From contig JAFGRZ010000198.1 of the NCBI GenBank assembly GCA_016934895.1, forward strand, positions 1-13,618: DNA of 13,618 bases. Reading direction: 5' to 3'. Below are positions 7,525 to 13,618 of this stretch, one piece after another (position 1 is the stretch's first letter; each line of letters begins with the position of its first letter). A model generated the notes under the pieces. It worked only from the letters and a program-made list of their open reading frames with translations. It was not told the origin of the DNA and made no database searches. The DNA is from Candidatus Aminicenantota bacterium (GTDB taxonomy: Bacteria; Acidobacteriota; Aminicenantia; Aminicenantales; UBA8522). The position numbers and the translations under genes are program-made.

Positions 7525-8292
7525 TTATCTCCAACGGCGGGATAGAATCACCGAATGGGTCAGGAAGAGCCCAAAAAAGGCGAAGCTGAGGTAATACACC
7601 AGATCCTTGGTGTCCAGGATGCCCCGGGTCATATCGTCGAAATGCTGGAAGATGGAAAGGTAGTTTAGGACGCCTTTCCAGATCCCCGAAGCGGAATAGG
7701 CCGCCCAGTTCAGGATCCAGAAGAGAAGCAGCGCGCCGAATGTCAGGATCGCCGAGACCACCTGATTCTTGGTGAGCGATGAGAAAAAAAGGCCGGTGGC
7801 GATGAAGGCGGCTCCCATAAGGAAGAGGCCCATGTAGCCGTTCAGGATCTGAGGCAGTTCCGGATTCCCAAAGGCAAAGGCGAAGATCGAAAGGCTGCCC
7901 GAAAGGCCCAGCATGGCGGCCAGGACGACGAGCGCCGCCAGGTACTTGCCGAGGACGATCTGGCTGACGCTGAGCGGAGAAGTGTAGAGCAGTTCGTCCG
8001 TCCCGCTCTTCATCTCCTCGGAAAACAGGCGCATCGTGAGAAGAGGCAGCATGAGAAGGAGGATGATGCTGATATTGTGAAAGAGAGGTGTATAGACCAT
8101 CTGGTTGATGTTCATCTGTTGCGCGTAGTAAGGATTCTGAGCCATCTGAATCGCCTGGGAGTTGAACCACCAGAGCGCACTGTAAAAGAAAAAGCCGGTC
8201 AGAACCAGGAAGACGGCGATGACCACGTAGGCGATGGGAGAGGAGAAGTAGGTTTTGATCTCTTTCTTGGCGATCGACCAGATATTTCTCAT
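7525..8292 (-). CDS. ABC-2 type permease (GldF-like)
   Basis: A 255-residue integral membrane protein with about six hydrophobic segments (about 20-42, 72-88, 117-140, 153-171, 178-198, 232-250). After the second segment it has the motif MRLFSEEMKSGTDELLYTSP (87-106), typical of ABC-2 permeases of the GldF/NosY-like group. It would form the membrane channel of the complex, driven by the upstream ATPase and associated with the GldG-like protein. The ATG overlaps the ATPase stop as ATGA, with GGAGGG 8 bases upstream. The transported substrate is unknown. A typical ABC-2 permease acts as a dimer, so one permease gene is enough. Confidence 0.93.
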   Translation of the reverse strand: MRNIWSIAKKEIKTYFSSPIAYVVIAVFLVLTGFFFYSALWWFNSQAIQMAQNPYYAQQMNINQMVYTPLFHNISIILLLMLPLLTMRLFSEEMKSGTDELLYTSPLSVSQIVLGKYLAALVVLAAMLGLSGSLSIFAFAFGNPELPQILNGYMGLFLMGAAFIATGLFFSSLTKNQVVSAILTFGALLLFWILNWAAYSASGIWKGVLNYLSIFQHFDDMTRGILDTKDLVYYLSFAFFGLFLTHSVILSRRWR

Positions 8293-9215
8293 TGTTCGAT
8301 CCCTCCGACGACGATCTGGCGGTAAAGGTCCTCGATATCCAGAGATTCGGTCCGCATCTCCAGGAGTCCCCAGCCTTTTTCCACGACCAGTTGGGCGATG
8401 ACTTCACGCAGGTCCTTGTCCGGATTCCACTCGACGGCCAGCTCACCGTTATGGCGGACGGCCGTTTCCACTCCCGGCAGCTCTCTCAGGACCGCGAGCG
8501 CCTCTTCGTGCCCTCTCCGGAGCTTCAGGATAACACCGACGTTCTTGCGGAAAGAAGCCGTCAGCTCCTCGAGGGAGCCCGAAGCCATCAATCGTCCCTC
8601 GTTGATGATGGCCACTCCGTCGCACGTCTGGGTGACCTCGGGAAGGATGTGCGTCGAGAGGATGATGGTGTGGTCTCCTTTGAGGGATTTGATCAGGCCG
8701 CGGATCTCGATGATCTGGGCCGGATCGAGCCCGATGGTCGGCTCGTCCAGCACGAGCACATCGGGGTTGTGAATCAAGGCCTGGGCGATACCGACGCGCT
8801 GCCGATACCCCCGCGAGATGTTCTGGATAAGCCTGTTGCGGACATCCTTGAGGCCGGCGGTCTCGATTGTCCGTTCCAGGGCGGGCCTGCGTTCAGCGGC
8901 AGGCACCTGTTTGATGGCAGCGACAAAATGCAGATACTCGGCAACCGTCATCTCCGGATAGAGAGGAACCACCTCGGGCAGGTAACCGATGATTTTTTTG
9001 GCTTCGTTCGGCTTCTCGAAGACGTCGAACCCGGAGACGCTCGCTTTTCCGGCGGTGGCGGGAAGATAGCCTGTCAGAATTCTCATCGTCGTCGTCTTGC
9101 CGGCGGCGTTGGGACCCAGCAATCCCCAGATCTTGCCCTTGCCGACTTTGAAGCTGAGGTCTTTGACGGCGACAAGATCGCCGTATTTCTTGGTGAGCTT
9201 TTCGACTTCGATCAT
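8289..9215 (-). CDS. ABC transporter ATP-binding protein (GldA-like)
   Basis: A 308-residue ATPase that powers the ABC-2 permease from the cytoplasmic face. Walker A is GPNAAGKT (34-41), with Ala where the usual GPNGAGKT has Gly. The signature region is ISRGYRQRVGIAQAL (133-147), Walker B is VLVLDE (153-158) and the switch His is H189 in 'STHIL'. The Q-loop position reads 'GYLPEVVPLYPEMT', with Glu rather than Gln, as is common in GldA-like ATPases. A C-terminal regulatory-like domain follows (about 225-305). The frame stays open to 9281, but the ATG at 9215 has an ideal ribosome site and begins exactly at the conserved N-terminal MIEVEKLTKKYG. It lies 62 bases after argS and overlaps the permease by 4 bases. 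Confidence 0.95.
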   Translation of the reverse strand: MIEVEKLTKKYGDLVAVKDLSFKVGKGKIWGLLGPNAAGKTTTMRILTGYLPATAGKASVSGFDVFEKPNEAKKIIGYLPEVVPLYPEMTVAEYLHFVAAIKQVPAAERRPALERTIETAGLKDVRNRLIQNISRGYRQRVGIAQALIHNPDVLVLDEPTIGLDPAQIIEIRGLIKSLKGDHTIILSTHILPEVTQTCDGVAIINEGRLMASGSLEELTASFRKNVGVILKLRRGHEEALAVLRELPGVETAVRHNGELAVEWNPDKDLREVIAQLVVEKGWGLLEMRTESLDIEDLYRQIVVGGIEQ

Positions 9216-9222
9216 TCTCTGG

Positions 9223-9230
9223 CCTCCTTT
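9223..9230 (-). promoter_or_regulatory. Ribosome binding site deciding the ABC ATPase start
   Basis: On the - strand this reads AAAGGAGG, 7 bases before the ATG at 9215. It is the strongest Shine-Dalgarno site in the central operon. It argues against the upstream start candidates at 9281 and 9254, which would extend the protein into the argS gene end and the 62-base gap. Confidence 0.85.
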
Positions 9231-9277
9231 CTGTTTTTTAGAACGACTCCGCATCCCCTCCGGATTCCCGGCGCCGG

Positions 9278-11215
9278 TCACATTTTTTCGGGCAAGGGGA
9301 TGCCCATCAGGAAGAGCGCCTTCCCGAGGGTTTCGCGGATGTGGTCTATCGTCAAAATACGGATCCGGCGGAGCTCCGAATCGGCTTCGCCGAGGATCGA
9401 GTAGAGATGATAGTACGCATTGGTCTTTTGACAGAGGTTGAAGGTGAACTTGGCCAGGTGGGAGAACTCAAGGGAATAGACGGCATGAAGGATGGTTTCT
9501 TCGAGATGGGCCGCATACACGATGATGTCCCAGAAATCATGAGCCTCCGCTTCCTGAAGCCGGGACAACGGGATGTCTTGCCGGTCCCGCAGGGCTTCGA
9601 GCGCGGACGGCCCCAGGGCGGCTCGATCCTCGAGCTTCTTGAAAATGCTGTTCAAGCGCACCAAGGTATACTGCAGGTAGGGGCCGCTTTCTCCTTCGAA
9701 ATTGAGGGCCTCCTCGAAATCGAAGACGACCACTGAATTGCGGGCGAACTTGAGCATGAAATAGCGAAGCGCTCCGCAGGCGATCTGCCGGGAGATCTCG
9801 GCTCTTTGGGCGGCCGGGAGGTCCGGATTTCGTTTTTCGACCTCGAAAAGAGCTTTGTCCGCCAGCCGGTCAAGAAGGTCGTCCGCTTTGACACCCAGTC
9901 CCTTCCGTCCTGAAACCTCAAGATAGCTGCGGTCTTTTTCGTTTTCCGAAGCTTCGTAACCAAGCTCCAGCAGGCTCTTGGGCGAAAGGGCGACCATTTC
10001 GTATGAGTAATGGATGGATTTGTCGGCCTGCTCAAGATAGCCGAGGGAGCGGAGGCCTTGGACGACGATCTTCTGGAGGTACGATTGACGGACATCGATG
10101 ACGTTGTAAACCTGGCCGGCGCGGCCGAAAGAGAGGGCCCGGTCATTAGGCGTCGTCGTCGTGATCCAGATCGTCCGGCCGTTCTCCCGGAGGAAGGGCT
10201 CGTAGTAGAAGTCTTTCCCCAGAAGGCCGAATTTCCAGAGCTGATAAGCGATGTCTTTGCCGACATAGGTGACCGTTCCGTCCGAGCGGACGATGATTTT
10301 TTCCCGCTCGGCCTCGTCCGCCAGCCGCATCACCCAGCAGCCGGCGTTTTCCCCTTGATTAGAAAGGTAAACGGCCGTTTTCTCTTTGAGCTTCTGGAAG
10401 GCCTTTTCCCAAAACTTGAGCCCAAGGATGCTGCTTTCGCAGGGGAGGAGGTCGTAGCCGACATCGATCCGTTTCATCGTTTCCAGATGGGCTTTGATAA
10501 TCCGCCGCGAGACGGCCTGACCCATGGCCGCTTCCGGGGAATCGCCCTCCTCGACCTTTTTGAGGATCTCGGCTCTCCTCGATTGGGCCTCGGCGTGGGC
10601 TTCGAGATAGGAGACGGTTCGGGCATAGAGATCCCAGCAGAAATAATCGAACTTGCCCGGGATCCGCTCGATCTCAGCCGGACTCATTTTTTCTAGATCC
10701 ATCAGTCCAAAGACAACGTCCACGACCTGGACGCCGGTATCATCAATGTAGTTCTGAACTTCAACCGTCTCGCCCTTAACCTTGAGACAGCGCGCCAGCG
10801 TATCGCCCAGGCAGGCGTTGCGAAGATGGCCGATATGAGCGGCCTTGTTCGGGTTGATGTTGGTGTGCTCGATAATGATTTTGGAGTGCTCTGGGAAAAG
10901 GGAAGACGCTCCGACCGAGTCGAGCGAACAGCGGAAAAATGCTTTTCGTTCCAGGAAGAGATTGATATAGCCCGGCCCGGCGACCTCGACTTTCTCCACT
11001 CCCTCAAGGCCCGAAAGAAGCGGGAGAAGGTCTTGCGCGACCCGGCGGGGGTCGGCCTTGAGCTTCTTCGCCAGCTTGAAAGGGAACGTCAGGCTGAGGT
11101 CTCCAAAACTCTGTTGAGGTGTCGAGGCGATCTCGATCTCCTCCTCATCCAGAGCCCATTTCTCTTTGACTCTGGTTAGGATATCTTTTTTCAGCCGCTC
11201 TTTGAGCTTGATCAT
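9278..11215 (-). CDS. argS: Arginyl-tRNA synthetase
   Basis: Class I aminoacyl-tRNA synthetase charging tRNA-Arg with arginine using ATP. From ATG 11215 it is 645 residues. An N-terminal additional domain (about 1-90) contains 'STPQQSFGDLSLTFPFKLAKKL'-type sequence. The catalytic core has the signature NPNKAAHIGHLRN (121-133, HIGH at 127-130), and RSDGTVTYVGKDIAYQLWKFG lies around 310-330. Where many class I enzymes have KMSKS it reads VSGRKGLGVKADDLL (434-448); replacement of the KMSKS lysine is well known in ArgRS. The C-terminal DALR anticodon-binding domain begins around 508 (ESGPYLQYTLVRLN). A TTG at 11227 would add four residues but overlaps the candidate -10 box, so I chose the ATG, with GGGGA 5 bases upstream. 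It is the first gene of the long - strand operon. Confidence 0.97.
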   Translation of the reverse strand: MIKLKERLKKDILTRVKEKWALDEEEIEIASTPQQSFGDLSLTFPFKLAKKLKADPRRVAQDLLPLLSGLEGVEKVEVAGPGYINLFLERKAFFRCSLDSVGASSLFPEHSKIIIEHTNINPNKAAHIGHLRNACLGDTLARCLKVKGETVEVQNYIDDTGVQVVDVVFGLMDLEKMSPAEIERIPGKFDYFCWDLYARTVSYLEAHAEAQSRRAEILKKVEEGDSPEAAMGQAVSRRIIKAHLETMKRIDVGYDLLPCESSILGLKFWEKAFQKLKEKTAVYLSNQGENAGCWVMRLADEAEREKIIVRSDGTVTYVGKDIAYQLWKFGLLGKDFYYEPFLRENGRTIWITTTTPNDRALSFGRAGQVYNVIDVRQSYLQKIVVQGLRSLGYLEQADKSIHYSYEMVALSPKSLLELGYEASENEKDRSYLEVSGRKGLGVKADDLLDRLADKALFEVEKRNPDLPAAQRAEISRQIACGALRYFMLKFARNSVVVFDFEEALNFEGESGPYLQYTLVRLNSIFKKLEDRAALGPSALEALRDRQDIPLSRLQEAEAHDFWDIIVYAAHLEETILHAVYSLEFSHLAKFTFNLCQKTNAYYHLYSILGEADSELRRIRILTIDHIRETLGKALFLMGIPLPEKM

Positions 11216-11226
11216 CGGAGTCCCCA

Positions 11227-11235
11227 ATTATAGCA
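11227..11235 (-). promoter_or_regulatory. Extended -10 promoter element upstream of argS
   Basis: The - strand reads TGCTATAAT: a consensus TATAAT at 11232-11227 with the TGn extension that can replace a -35 box. No good -35 is seen; 15-18 bases upstream is a T/C-rich run. A start about 7 bases downstream would fall near 11220, only about 5 bases before the argS ATG at 11215, giving an almost leaderless message. Confidence 0.45.
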
Positions 11236-11318
11236 AAAATTTCCTTTAAAAAAAGGGGGGCCTTCCCCATGGCTGTTCAGTCCCCATAATTTTAGAGGAT
11301 ATTCAGATGATTCCATTC

Positions 11319-11348
11319 TTGACAAACGCAAATGATTGTGTGAATAAT
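11319..11348 (+). promoter_or_regulatory. Candidate sigma70-type promoter for the GH172 gene
   Basis: A perfect -35 TTGACA (11319-11324) is followed after 18 bases by AATAAT (11343-11348), five of six matches to the -10 consensus. The expected start is near 11355, giving a leader of roughly 170 bases before the ATG at 11527. A 7-bp inverted repeat, ACGCAAA (11326-11332) and TTTGCGT (11349-11355), brackets the -10 box and could be a regulator site. Confidence 0.5.
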
Positions 11349-11356
11349 TTTGCGTC

Positions 11357-11386
11357 GCCAAACAATCGATTGAGCCAAACGATTGG
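11357..11386 (+). repeat. Operator-like repeats just downstream of the GH172 promoter
   Basis: GCCAAAC occurs at 11357-11363 and again at 11374-11380, 17 bases apart, each followed by GATTG. The first contains the perfect palindrome CAATCGATTG (11363-11372) and the second a partial palindrome, CCAA-ACGA-TTGG (11375-11386). Immediately after the predicted transcription start, this is a plausible repressor-binding position. No regulator gene is visible nearby, so function is inferred from position and symmetry only. Confidence 0.35.
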
Positions 11387-11470
11387 ATCACTTGCTTTTG
11401 CCGAAAATCCAACGGAATCTTTCGGCCGCCTCTCGACGGCGGCCGATTGACAACGTCCTTGGGCATGGAA

Positions 11471-11497
11471 CGTCCTCCCTCTCGTTGAGGGAGGACG
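11471..11497 (+). repeat. Perfect 11-bp inverted repeat (hairpin) in the GH172 leader
   Basis: CGTCCTCCCTC (11471-11481) and GAGGGAGGACG (11487-11497) are exact complements around a 5-base loop (TCGTT). No T-run follows on either strand, so it is not a simple terminator. It ends 17 bases before the ribosome site AAGGAG (11515-11520). The left arm contains CCTCC and the right arm GGAGG, so refolding could affect ribosome access. It could equally be an mRNA-stabilising hairpin or a protein-binding palindrome. Confidence 0.6.
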
Positions 11498-11526
11498 CTG
11501 AACGATCCGTCCATAAGGAGAGAGCC

Positions 11527-13104
11527 ATGAATCCTCCGACTCGAACCAGGAGAAGATCCCCGCGCGTCCGAACGCTGCTCATCGGCGCTGCGCTTCTTGC
11601 CGCCGCGGAAGCGGGGTGGGCGCAGAGCGTCCCGGTGCCGCCGCTCGATCCCGTCGGCATCGCCCGCCTCAAGGACTTCGAACAGCGGCGCGTCTCGAGC
11701 AACAACATCTACGTCGACAGCAACGACGACAGCAAGAGGCCCGTCCCGGGCGAAACCCTCGTTCTCGCCGACCTGGAGGGACCGGGGATCGTCACCCACA
11801 TGTGGTTCACGGTCGCGGCCAACGAGTACGCCTGGCCGCGCCTCCTCCGCTTGCGGATTTACTACGACGGGAGCAGGACGCCGAGCGTTGACGTGCCGTT
11901 CGGGGATTTTTTCGCCTCGGCCCACGGCTACGAGCGGAACATCGATTCCCTGATGATCCGTAACAGCTCGAACGGCCGGTCGCGGAACAGCTACTGGCCG
12001 ATGCCCTTCCACAGGTCATGCCGGATCACGGTCACGAACGAGGGCCGCCGCCGCGTGTCGATGTTCTACTACCAGATCGATTGGCAGAAGCACAAGCAAC
12101 TTCCCCCCGACATCGGCTATTTCCACGCCTATTACCGGCAGGAGCTGCCCGCCATCGGAGGAAGACACTACGAGGTCCTGAACGTCAAGGGAGAAGGCCA
12201 CCTCATCGGCGCTCTGCTCAGCGTCGTCCAGACCGAGTCCCTTTGGTTCGGCGAGGGCGACGACCTCTTCTACGTGGACGGATCCCCCACGCCGGTCATG
12301 GAGGGCACGGGCACCGAGGATTACTTCAACGACGCTTGGAGCCTGCGCGTCTCGAACGGCCTCTTCACGGGCGTCCCCATCGCGGAGGGGAGGGGCGTCG
12401 GGGCCCGGCTGAGTGGATATCGCTGGCACCTCGCCGACCCGGTCCCGTTCAAGACATCGCTCAAGTTCCTCATCGAGCACAAAGGGCATGTCCGGCTGGG
12501 GGACGGGCTGACAGACGGCTTCCGGGAGCGCTTCGACCTCTGGAGCAGCGTCGCGTTCTGGTACCAGAAAGGCGTCAACGAGGGCCTTTCCGAGCCGCCC
12601 TACGGTCCGGCCCGGCTGCCGCACGGAAATGCGACCCAGATCGAGGTCGAAAACGCCATCAAAGACGTGTCCGCGCGGGAGGGGCAAGCGACGGTCCAGA
12701 GGGATGTCTTCTGGTCGAAGGACATCCTTTTCCTGAAGGCGAACGGAGTCGGGTCGAGCATCGACGTCCCCTTCGACGTGGCCTCCGAAGGATTCTACGA
12801 GATCATCGCCCAGGTCGCCCATGCGGCCGACTACGGGGATTACACGGTCAATCTCGACGGTGTTGCCGTGGGAGAGGCACGGCCCGGCGGCGGGACCTCT
12901 CGCCGAGAGGTTCGAGTCGAGACCTACAATTCGGAGCTCTACGTGGCCGCCGATCATCTGATCGGATGGGTCGACTTGACGAAGGGCCGCCACAAGCTCA
13001 CGTTCACCTGTGTCGGCAAGAACGACGCATCAAGAGGCTTCAACCTCGGCATCGACAACGTCGTCCTGGCGCGGGTCGACGAAAAGGCGCGGATCAAGAG
13101 ATGA
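11527..13104 (+). CDS. Secreted DUF2961 / GH172 family glycoside hydrolase
   Basis: A 525-residue exported protein of the DUF2961 family, now glycoside hydrolase family 172. Characterised members act on difructose dianhydride I or release furanose sugars such as D-arabinofuranose. The signal peptide has a very basic start (R6, R8-R10, R13, R15), a hydrophobic core (17-27) and a probable cut after A32 (GWA-QS). The family core covers about 40-350: 'LEGPGIVTHMWFT' (83-95), 'IDWQKHKQLP' (184-193), GEGDDLFYVDG (242-252) and EGTGTEDYFNDAW (259-271). The two conserved Glu (E243, E264) are 21 residues apart, the spacing I recall for the catalytic pair in the characterised enzyme. The C-terminal part (about 370-520) is a second beta-sandwich, possibly sugar-binding. 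The ATG has AAGGAG 6 bases upstream. The exact substrate is not readable from sequence. Confidence 0.88.
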   Translation: MNPPTRTRRRSPRVRTLLIGAALLAAAEAGWAQSVPVPPLDPVGIARLKDFEQRRVSSNNIYVDSNDDSKRPVPGETLVLADLEGPGIVTHMWFTVAANEYAWPRLLRLRIYYDGSRTPSVDVPFGDFFASAHGYERNIDSLMIRNSSNGRSRNSYWPMPFHRSCRITVTNEGRRRVSMFYYQIDWQKHKQLPPDIGYFHAYYRQELPAIGGRHYEVLNVKGEGHLIGALLSVVQTESLWFGEGDDLFYVDGSPTPVMEGTGTEDYFNDAWSLRVSNGLFTGVPIAEGRGVGARLSGYRWHLADPVPFKTSLKFLIEHKGHVRLGDGLTDGFRERFDLWSSVAFWYQKGVNEGLSEPPYGPARLPHGNATQIEVENAIKDVSAREGQATVQRDVFWSKDILFLKANGVGSSIDVPFDVASEGFYEIIAQVAHAADYGDYTVNLDGVAVGEARPGGGTSRREVRVETYNSELYVAADHLIGWVDLTKGRHKLTFTCVGKNDASRGFNLGIDNVVLARVDEKARIKR

Positions 13105-13127
13105 CGCCTGGGAAGGACGAAAAGCCC

Positions 13128-13618
13128 ATGAGAATCACGATGAGCACGTCAATCGCCTTTATCCTGATGATATGGACCGGCCTCCAGGCGGGGGCTCAGA
13201 CTGCCGCCGCCGTCTACCGCGGCCGCCCGCTGCCCGATTACATGGCCGGAGCGAAATCGACCGCCCCCGACGCCCGCGCCGCGGCGCTCCGCGCGATCGG
13301 CCAGTTCGGGAAAGACGGGATTCCGGCCCTCCCCGTCGTTACGGCCGCCCTGGCAGATCCCGTAAATGAGGTACGGCAGGCTGCGGCCGAGACAATCGCG
13401 CTCTTCGGCCCGGCCGGAGCTGCCGCCGTAAGCGCTCTCGCGCCTCTCCTCTCCGATCCGGACGCCCGGACGCGCACCGTCGCCGCGCTCGCGCTTCGTG
13501 AGATCGGCGCGGCCGCCAAACCGGCTCTACCGCAGCTTATCCATGCGCTCAAAGACGAAGACCTCGTCGTCCGCATGACCGCGGGCCTCGCCATCGGGAA
13601 TTTCGGCAAGGACGCGAA
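13128..13618 (+). CDS. Secreted HEAT-repeat protein, N-terminal part
   Basis: The frame opens at ATG 13128, 23 bases after the GH172 stop, with GAAGGA about 10 bases upstream, and runs off the window after 163 codons. It has a Sec-type signal peptide: a hydrophobic stretch at about 8-19 and a probable cut after AGA (21-23). From about residue 45 it shows tandem HEAT / PBS-lyase-like repeats of roughly 37 residues, with the pattern 'R-x-A-A-x-x-A-I-x-x-F/I-G' then 'A-L-P-x-L-x-x-L-x-D'. Examples are 'RAAALRAIGQFGKDGIPALP', then 'VRQAAAETIALFGPAG' and 'RTVAALALREIGAAAKPALP'. Such repeats form helical scaffolds for protein binding. Exported HEAT proteins often belong to larger multidomain enzymes, so a different C-terminal domain may follow outside the window. 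It is likely co-transcribed with the GH172 gene. Confidence 0.85.
   Translation, partial: MRITMSTSIAFILMIWTGLQAGAQTAAAVYRGRPLPDYMAGAKSTAPDARAAALRAIGQFGKDGIPALPVVTAALADPVNEVRQAAAETIALFGPAGAAAVSALAPLLSDPDARTRTVAALALREIGAAAKPALPQLIHALKDEDLVVRMTAGLAIGNFGKDA

Larger units (their letters stand above)
11216..11526. other. Divergent AT-rich intergenic region between argS and the GH172 gene
   Basis: No credible gene lies here. The stretch is visibly richer in A/T than its flanks from about 11226 to 11400. It contains a candidate argS promoter reading left, a candidate GH172 promoter reading right, operator-like repeats just past that promoter and a perfect hairpin in the GH172 leader; each is listed separately. 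The octamer AGTCCCCA occurs twice, exactly 60 bases apart (11219-11226 and 11279-11286). On the - strand 11247-11267 reads GGGG-AAGG-CCCCCC followed by seven Ts, a short GC stem and T-run that faintly resembles a terminator. An open frame from TTG 11383 joins the GH172 gene, but the ATG at 11527 is preferred. Confidence 0.7.

Noticed and set aside
7064..8446. Long - strand frame running across the permease and GldG-like genes
   Set aside because: It is out of frame with both real genes and its composition (Arg/Pro/Ser/His-rich) is that of a frame-shifted reading. The real frames carry transmembrane segments and coupled start/stop sites.
8292..9404. Long + strand open frame opposite the ABC ATPase
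   Set aside because: The opposite strand encodes all ABC ATPase motifs; this frame also runs into the argS end and has no recognisable domain.
11247..11267. Possible - strand terminator (GGGG-AAGG-CCCCCC followed by seven Ts)
   Set aside because: The stem is only 4 bp and no - strand gene lies upstream to terminate. Kept as a remark on the intergenic region, not a terminator call.
11216..11340. T-box or other aminoacyl-tRNA-synthetase leader riboswitch before argS
   Set aside because: The space to the likely promoter is only a few bases and no T-box core sequence or long structured leader is visible.
12016..12993. Long - strand open frame inside the GH172 gene
   Set aside because: Antisense to conserved GH172 motifs including the catalytic Glu pair; the translation resembles GC-rich shadow sequence.

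Overview
The window looks like a moderately GC-rich bacterial chromosome segment with dense, mostly operonic genes. Good Shine-Dalgarno sites, a lipobox lipoprotein, secreted proteins and a bacterial-type argS/mutY/ogt set all point to Bacteria. The GldA/F/G-like ABC system with a DUF4340 protein, next to a secreted GH172-type enzyme, recalls Acidobacteriota, Aminicenantes or Bacteroidota-like genomes. That placement is a guess from gene content, not a determination. I see no tRNA, rRNA, CRISPR array, transposase or phage gene.

Left block (1-2257, + strand): the C-terminal end of an unidentified protein, an O6-alkylguanine-DNA alkyltransferase (ogt family), a small lipoprotein with a beta-sandwich carbohydrate-binding-like look, and an ATP-grasp protein of unknown substrate. 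Spacing is short (5, 24 and 54 bases), so this is probably one transcript.

Central block (11215 down to 2312, - strand): argS, then an ABC system made of an ATPase, an ABC-2 permease, a GldG-like auxiliary protein and a DUF4340 membrane-anchored protein, then mutY and a DHH-type phosphoesterase-like protein. ATGA overlaps, an 8-base overlap and gaps of 2-3 bases (62 after argS) indicate one long operon. It is convergent with the left block, with 54 bases between them. The DHH-like protein carries its motifs in an order that suggests circular permutation. The MutY carries an intact Nudix box. The DUF4340 protein is built from three tandem copies of one module.

Right block (11527-13618, + strand): a secreted DUF2961/GH172 family glycoside hydrolase and the start of a secreted HEAT-repeat protein that runs off the window. 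These genes look more GC-rich than the centre. They are separated from argS by an AT-rich divergent intergenic region (11216-11526). It holds a candidate extended -10 promoter for argS, a candidate sigma70-type promoter for the GH172 gene, operator-like repeats just after that promoter, and a perfect 11-bp inverted repeat in the GH172 leader.
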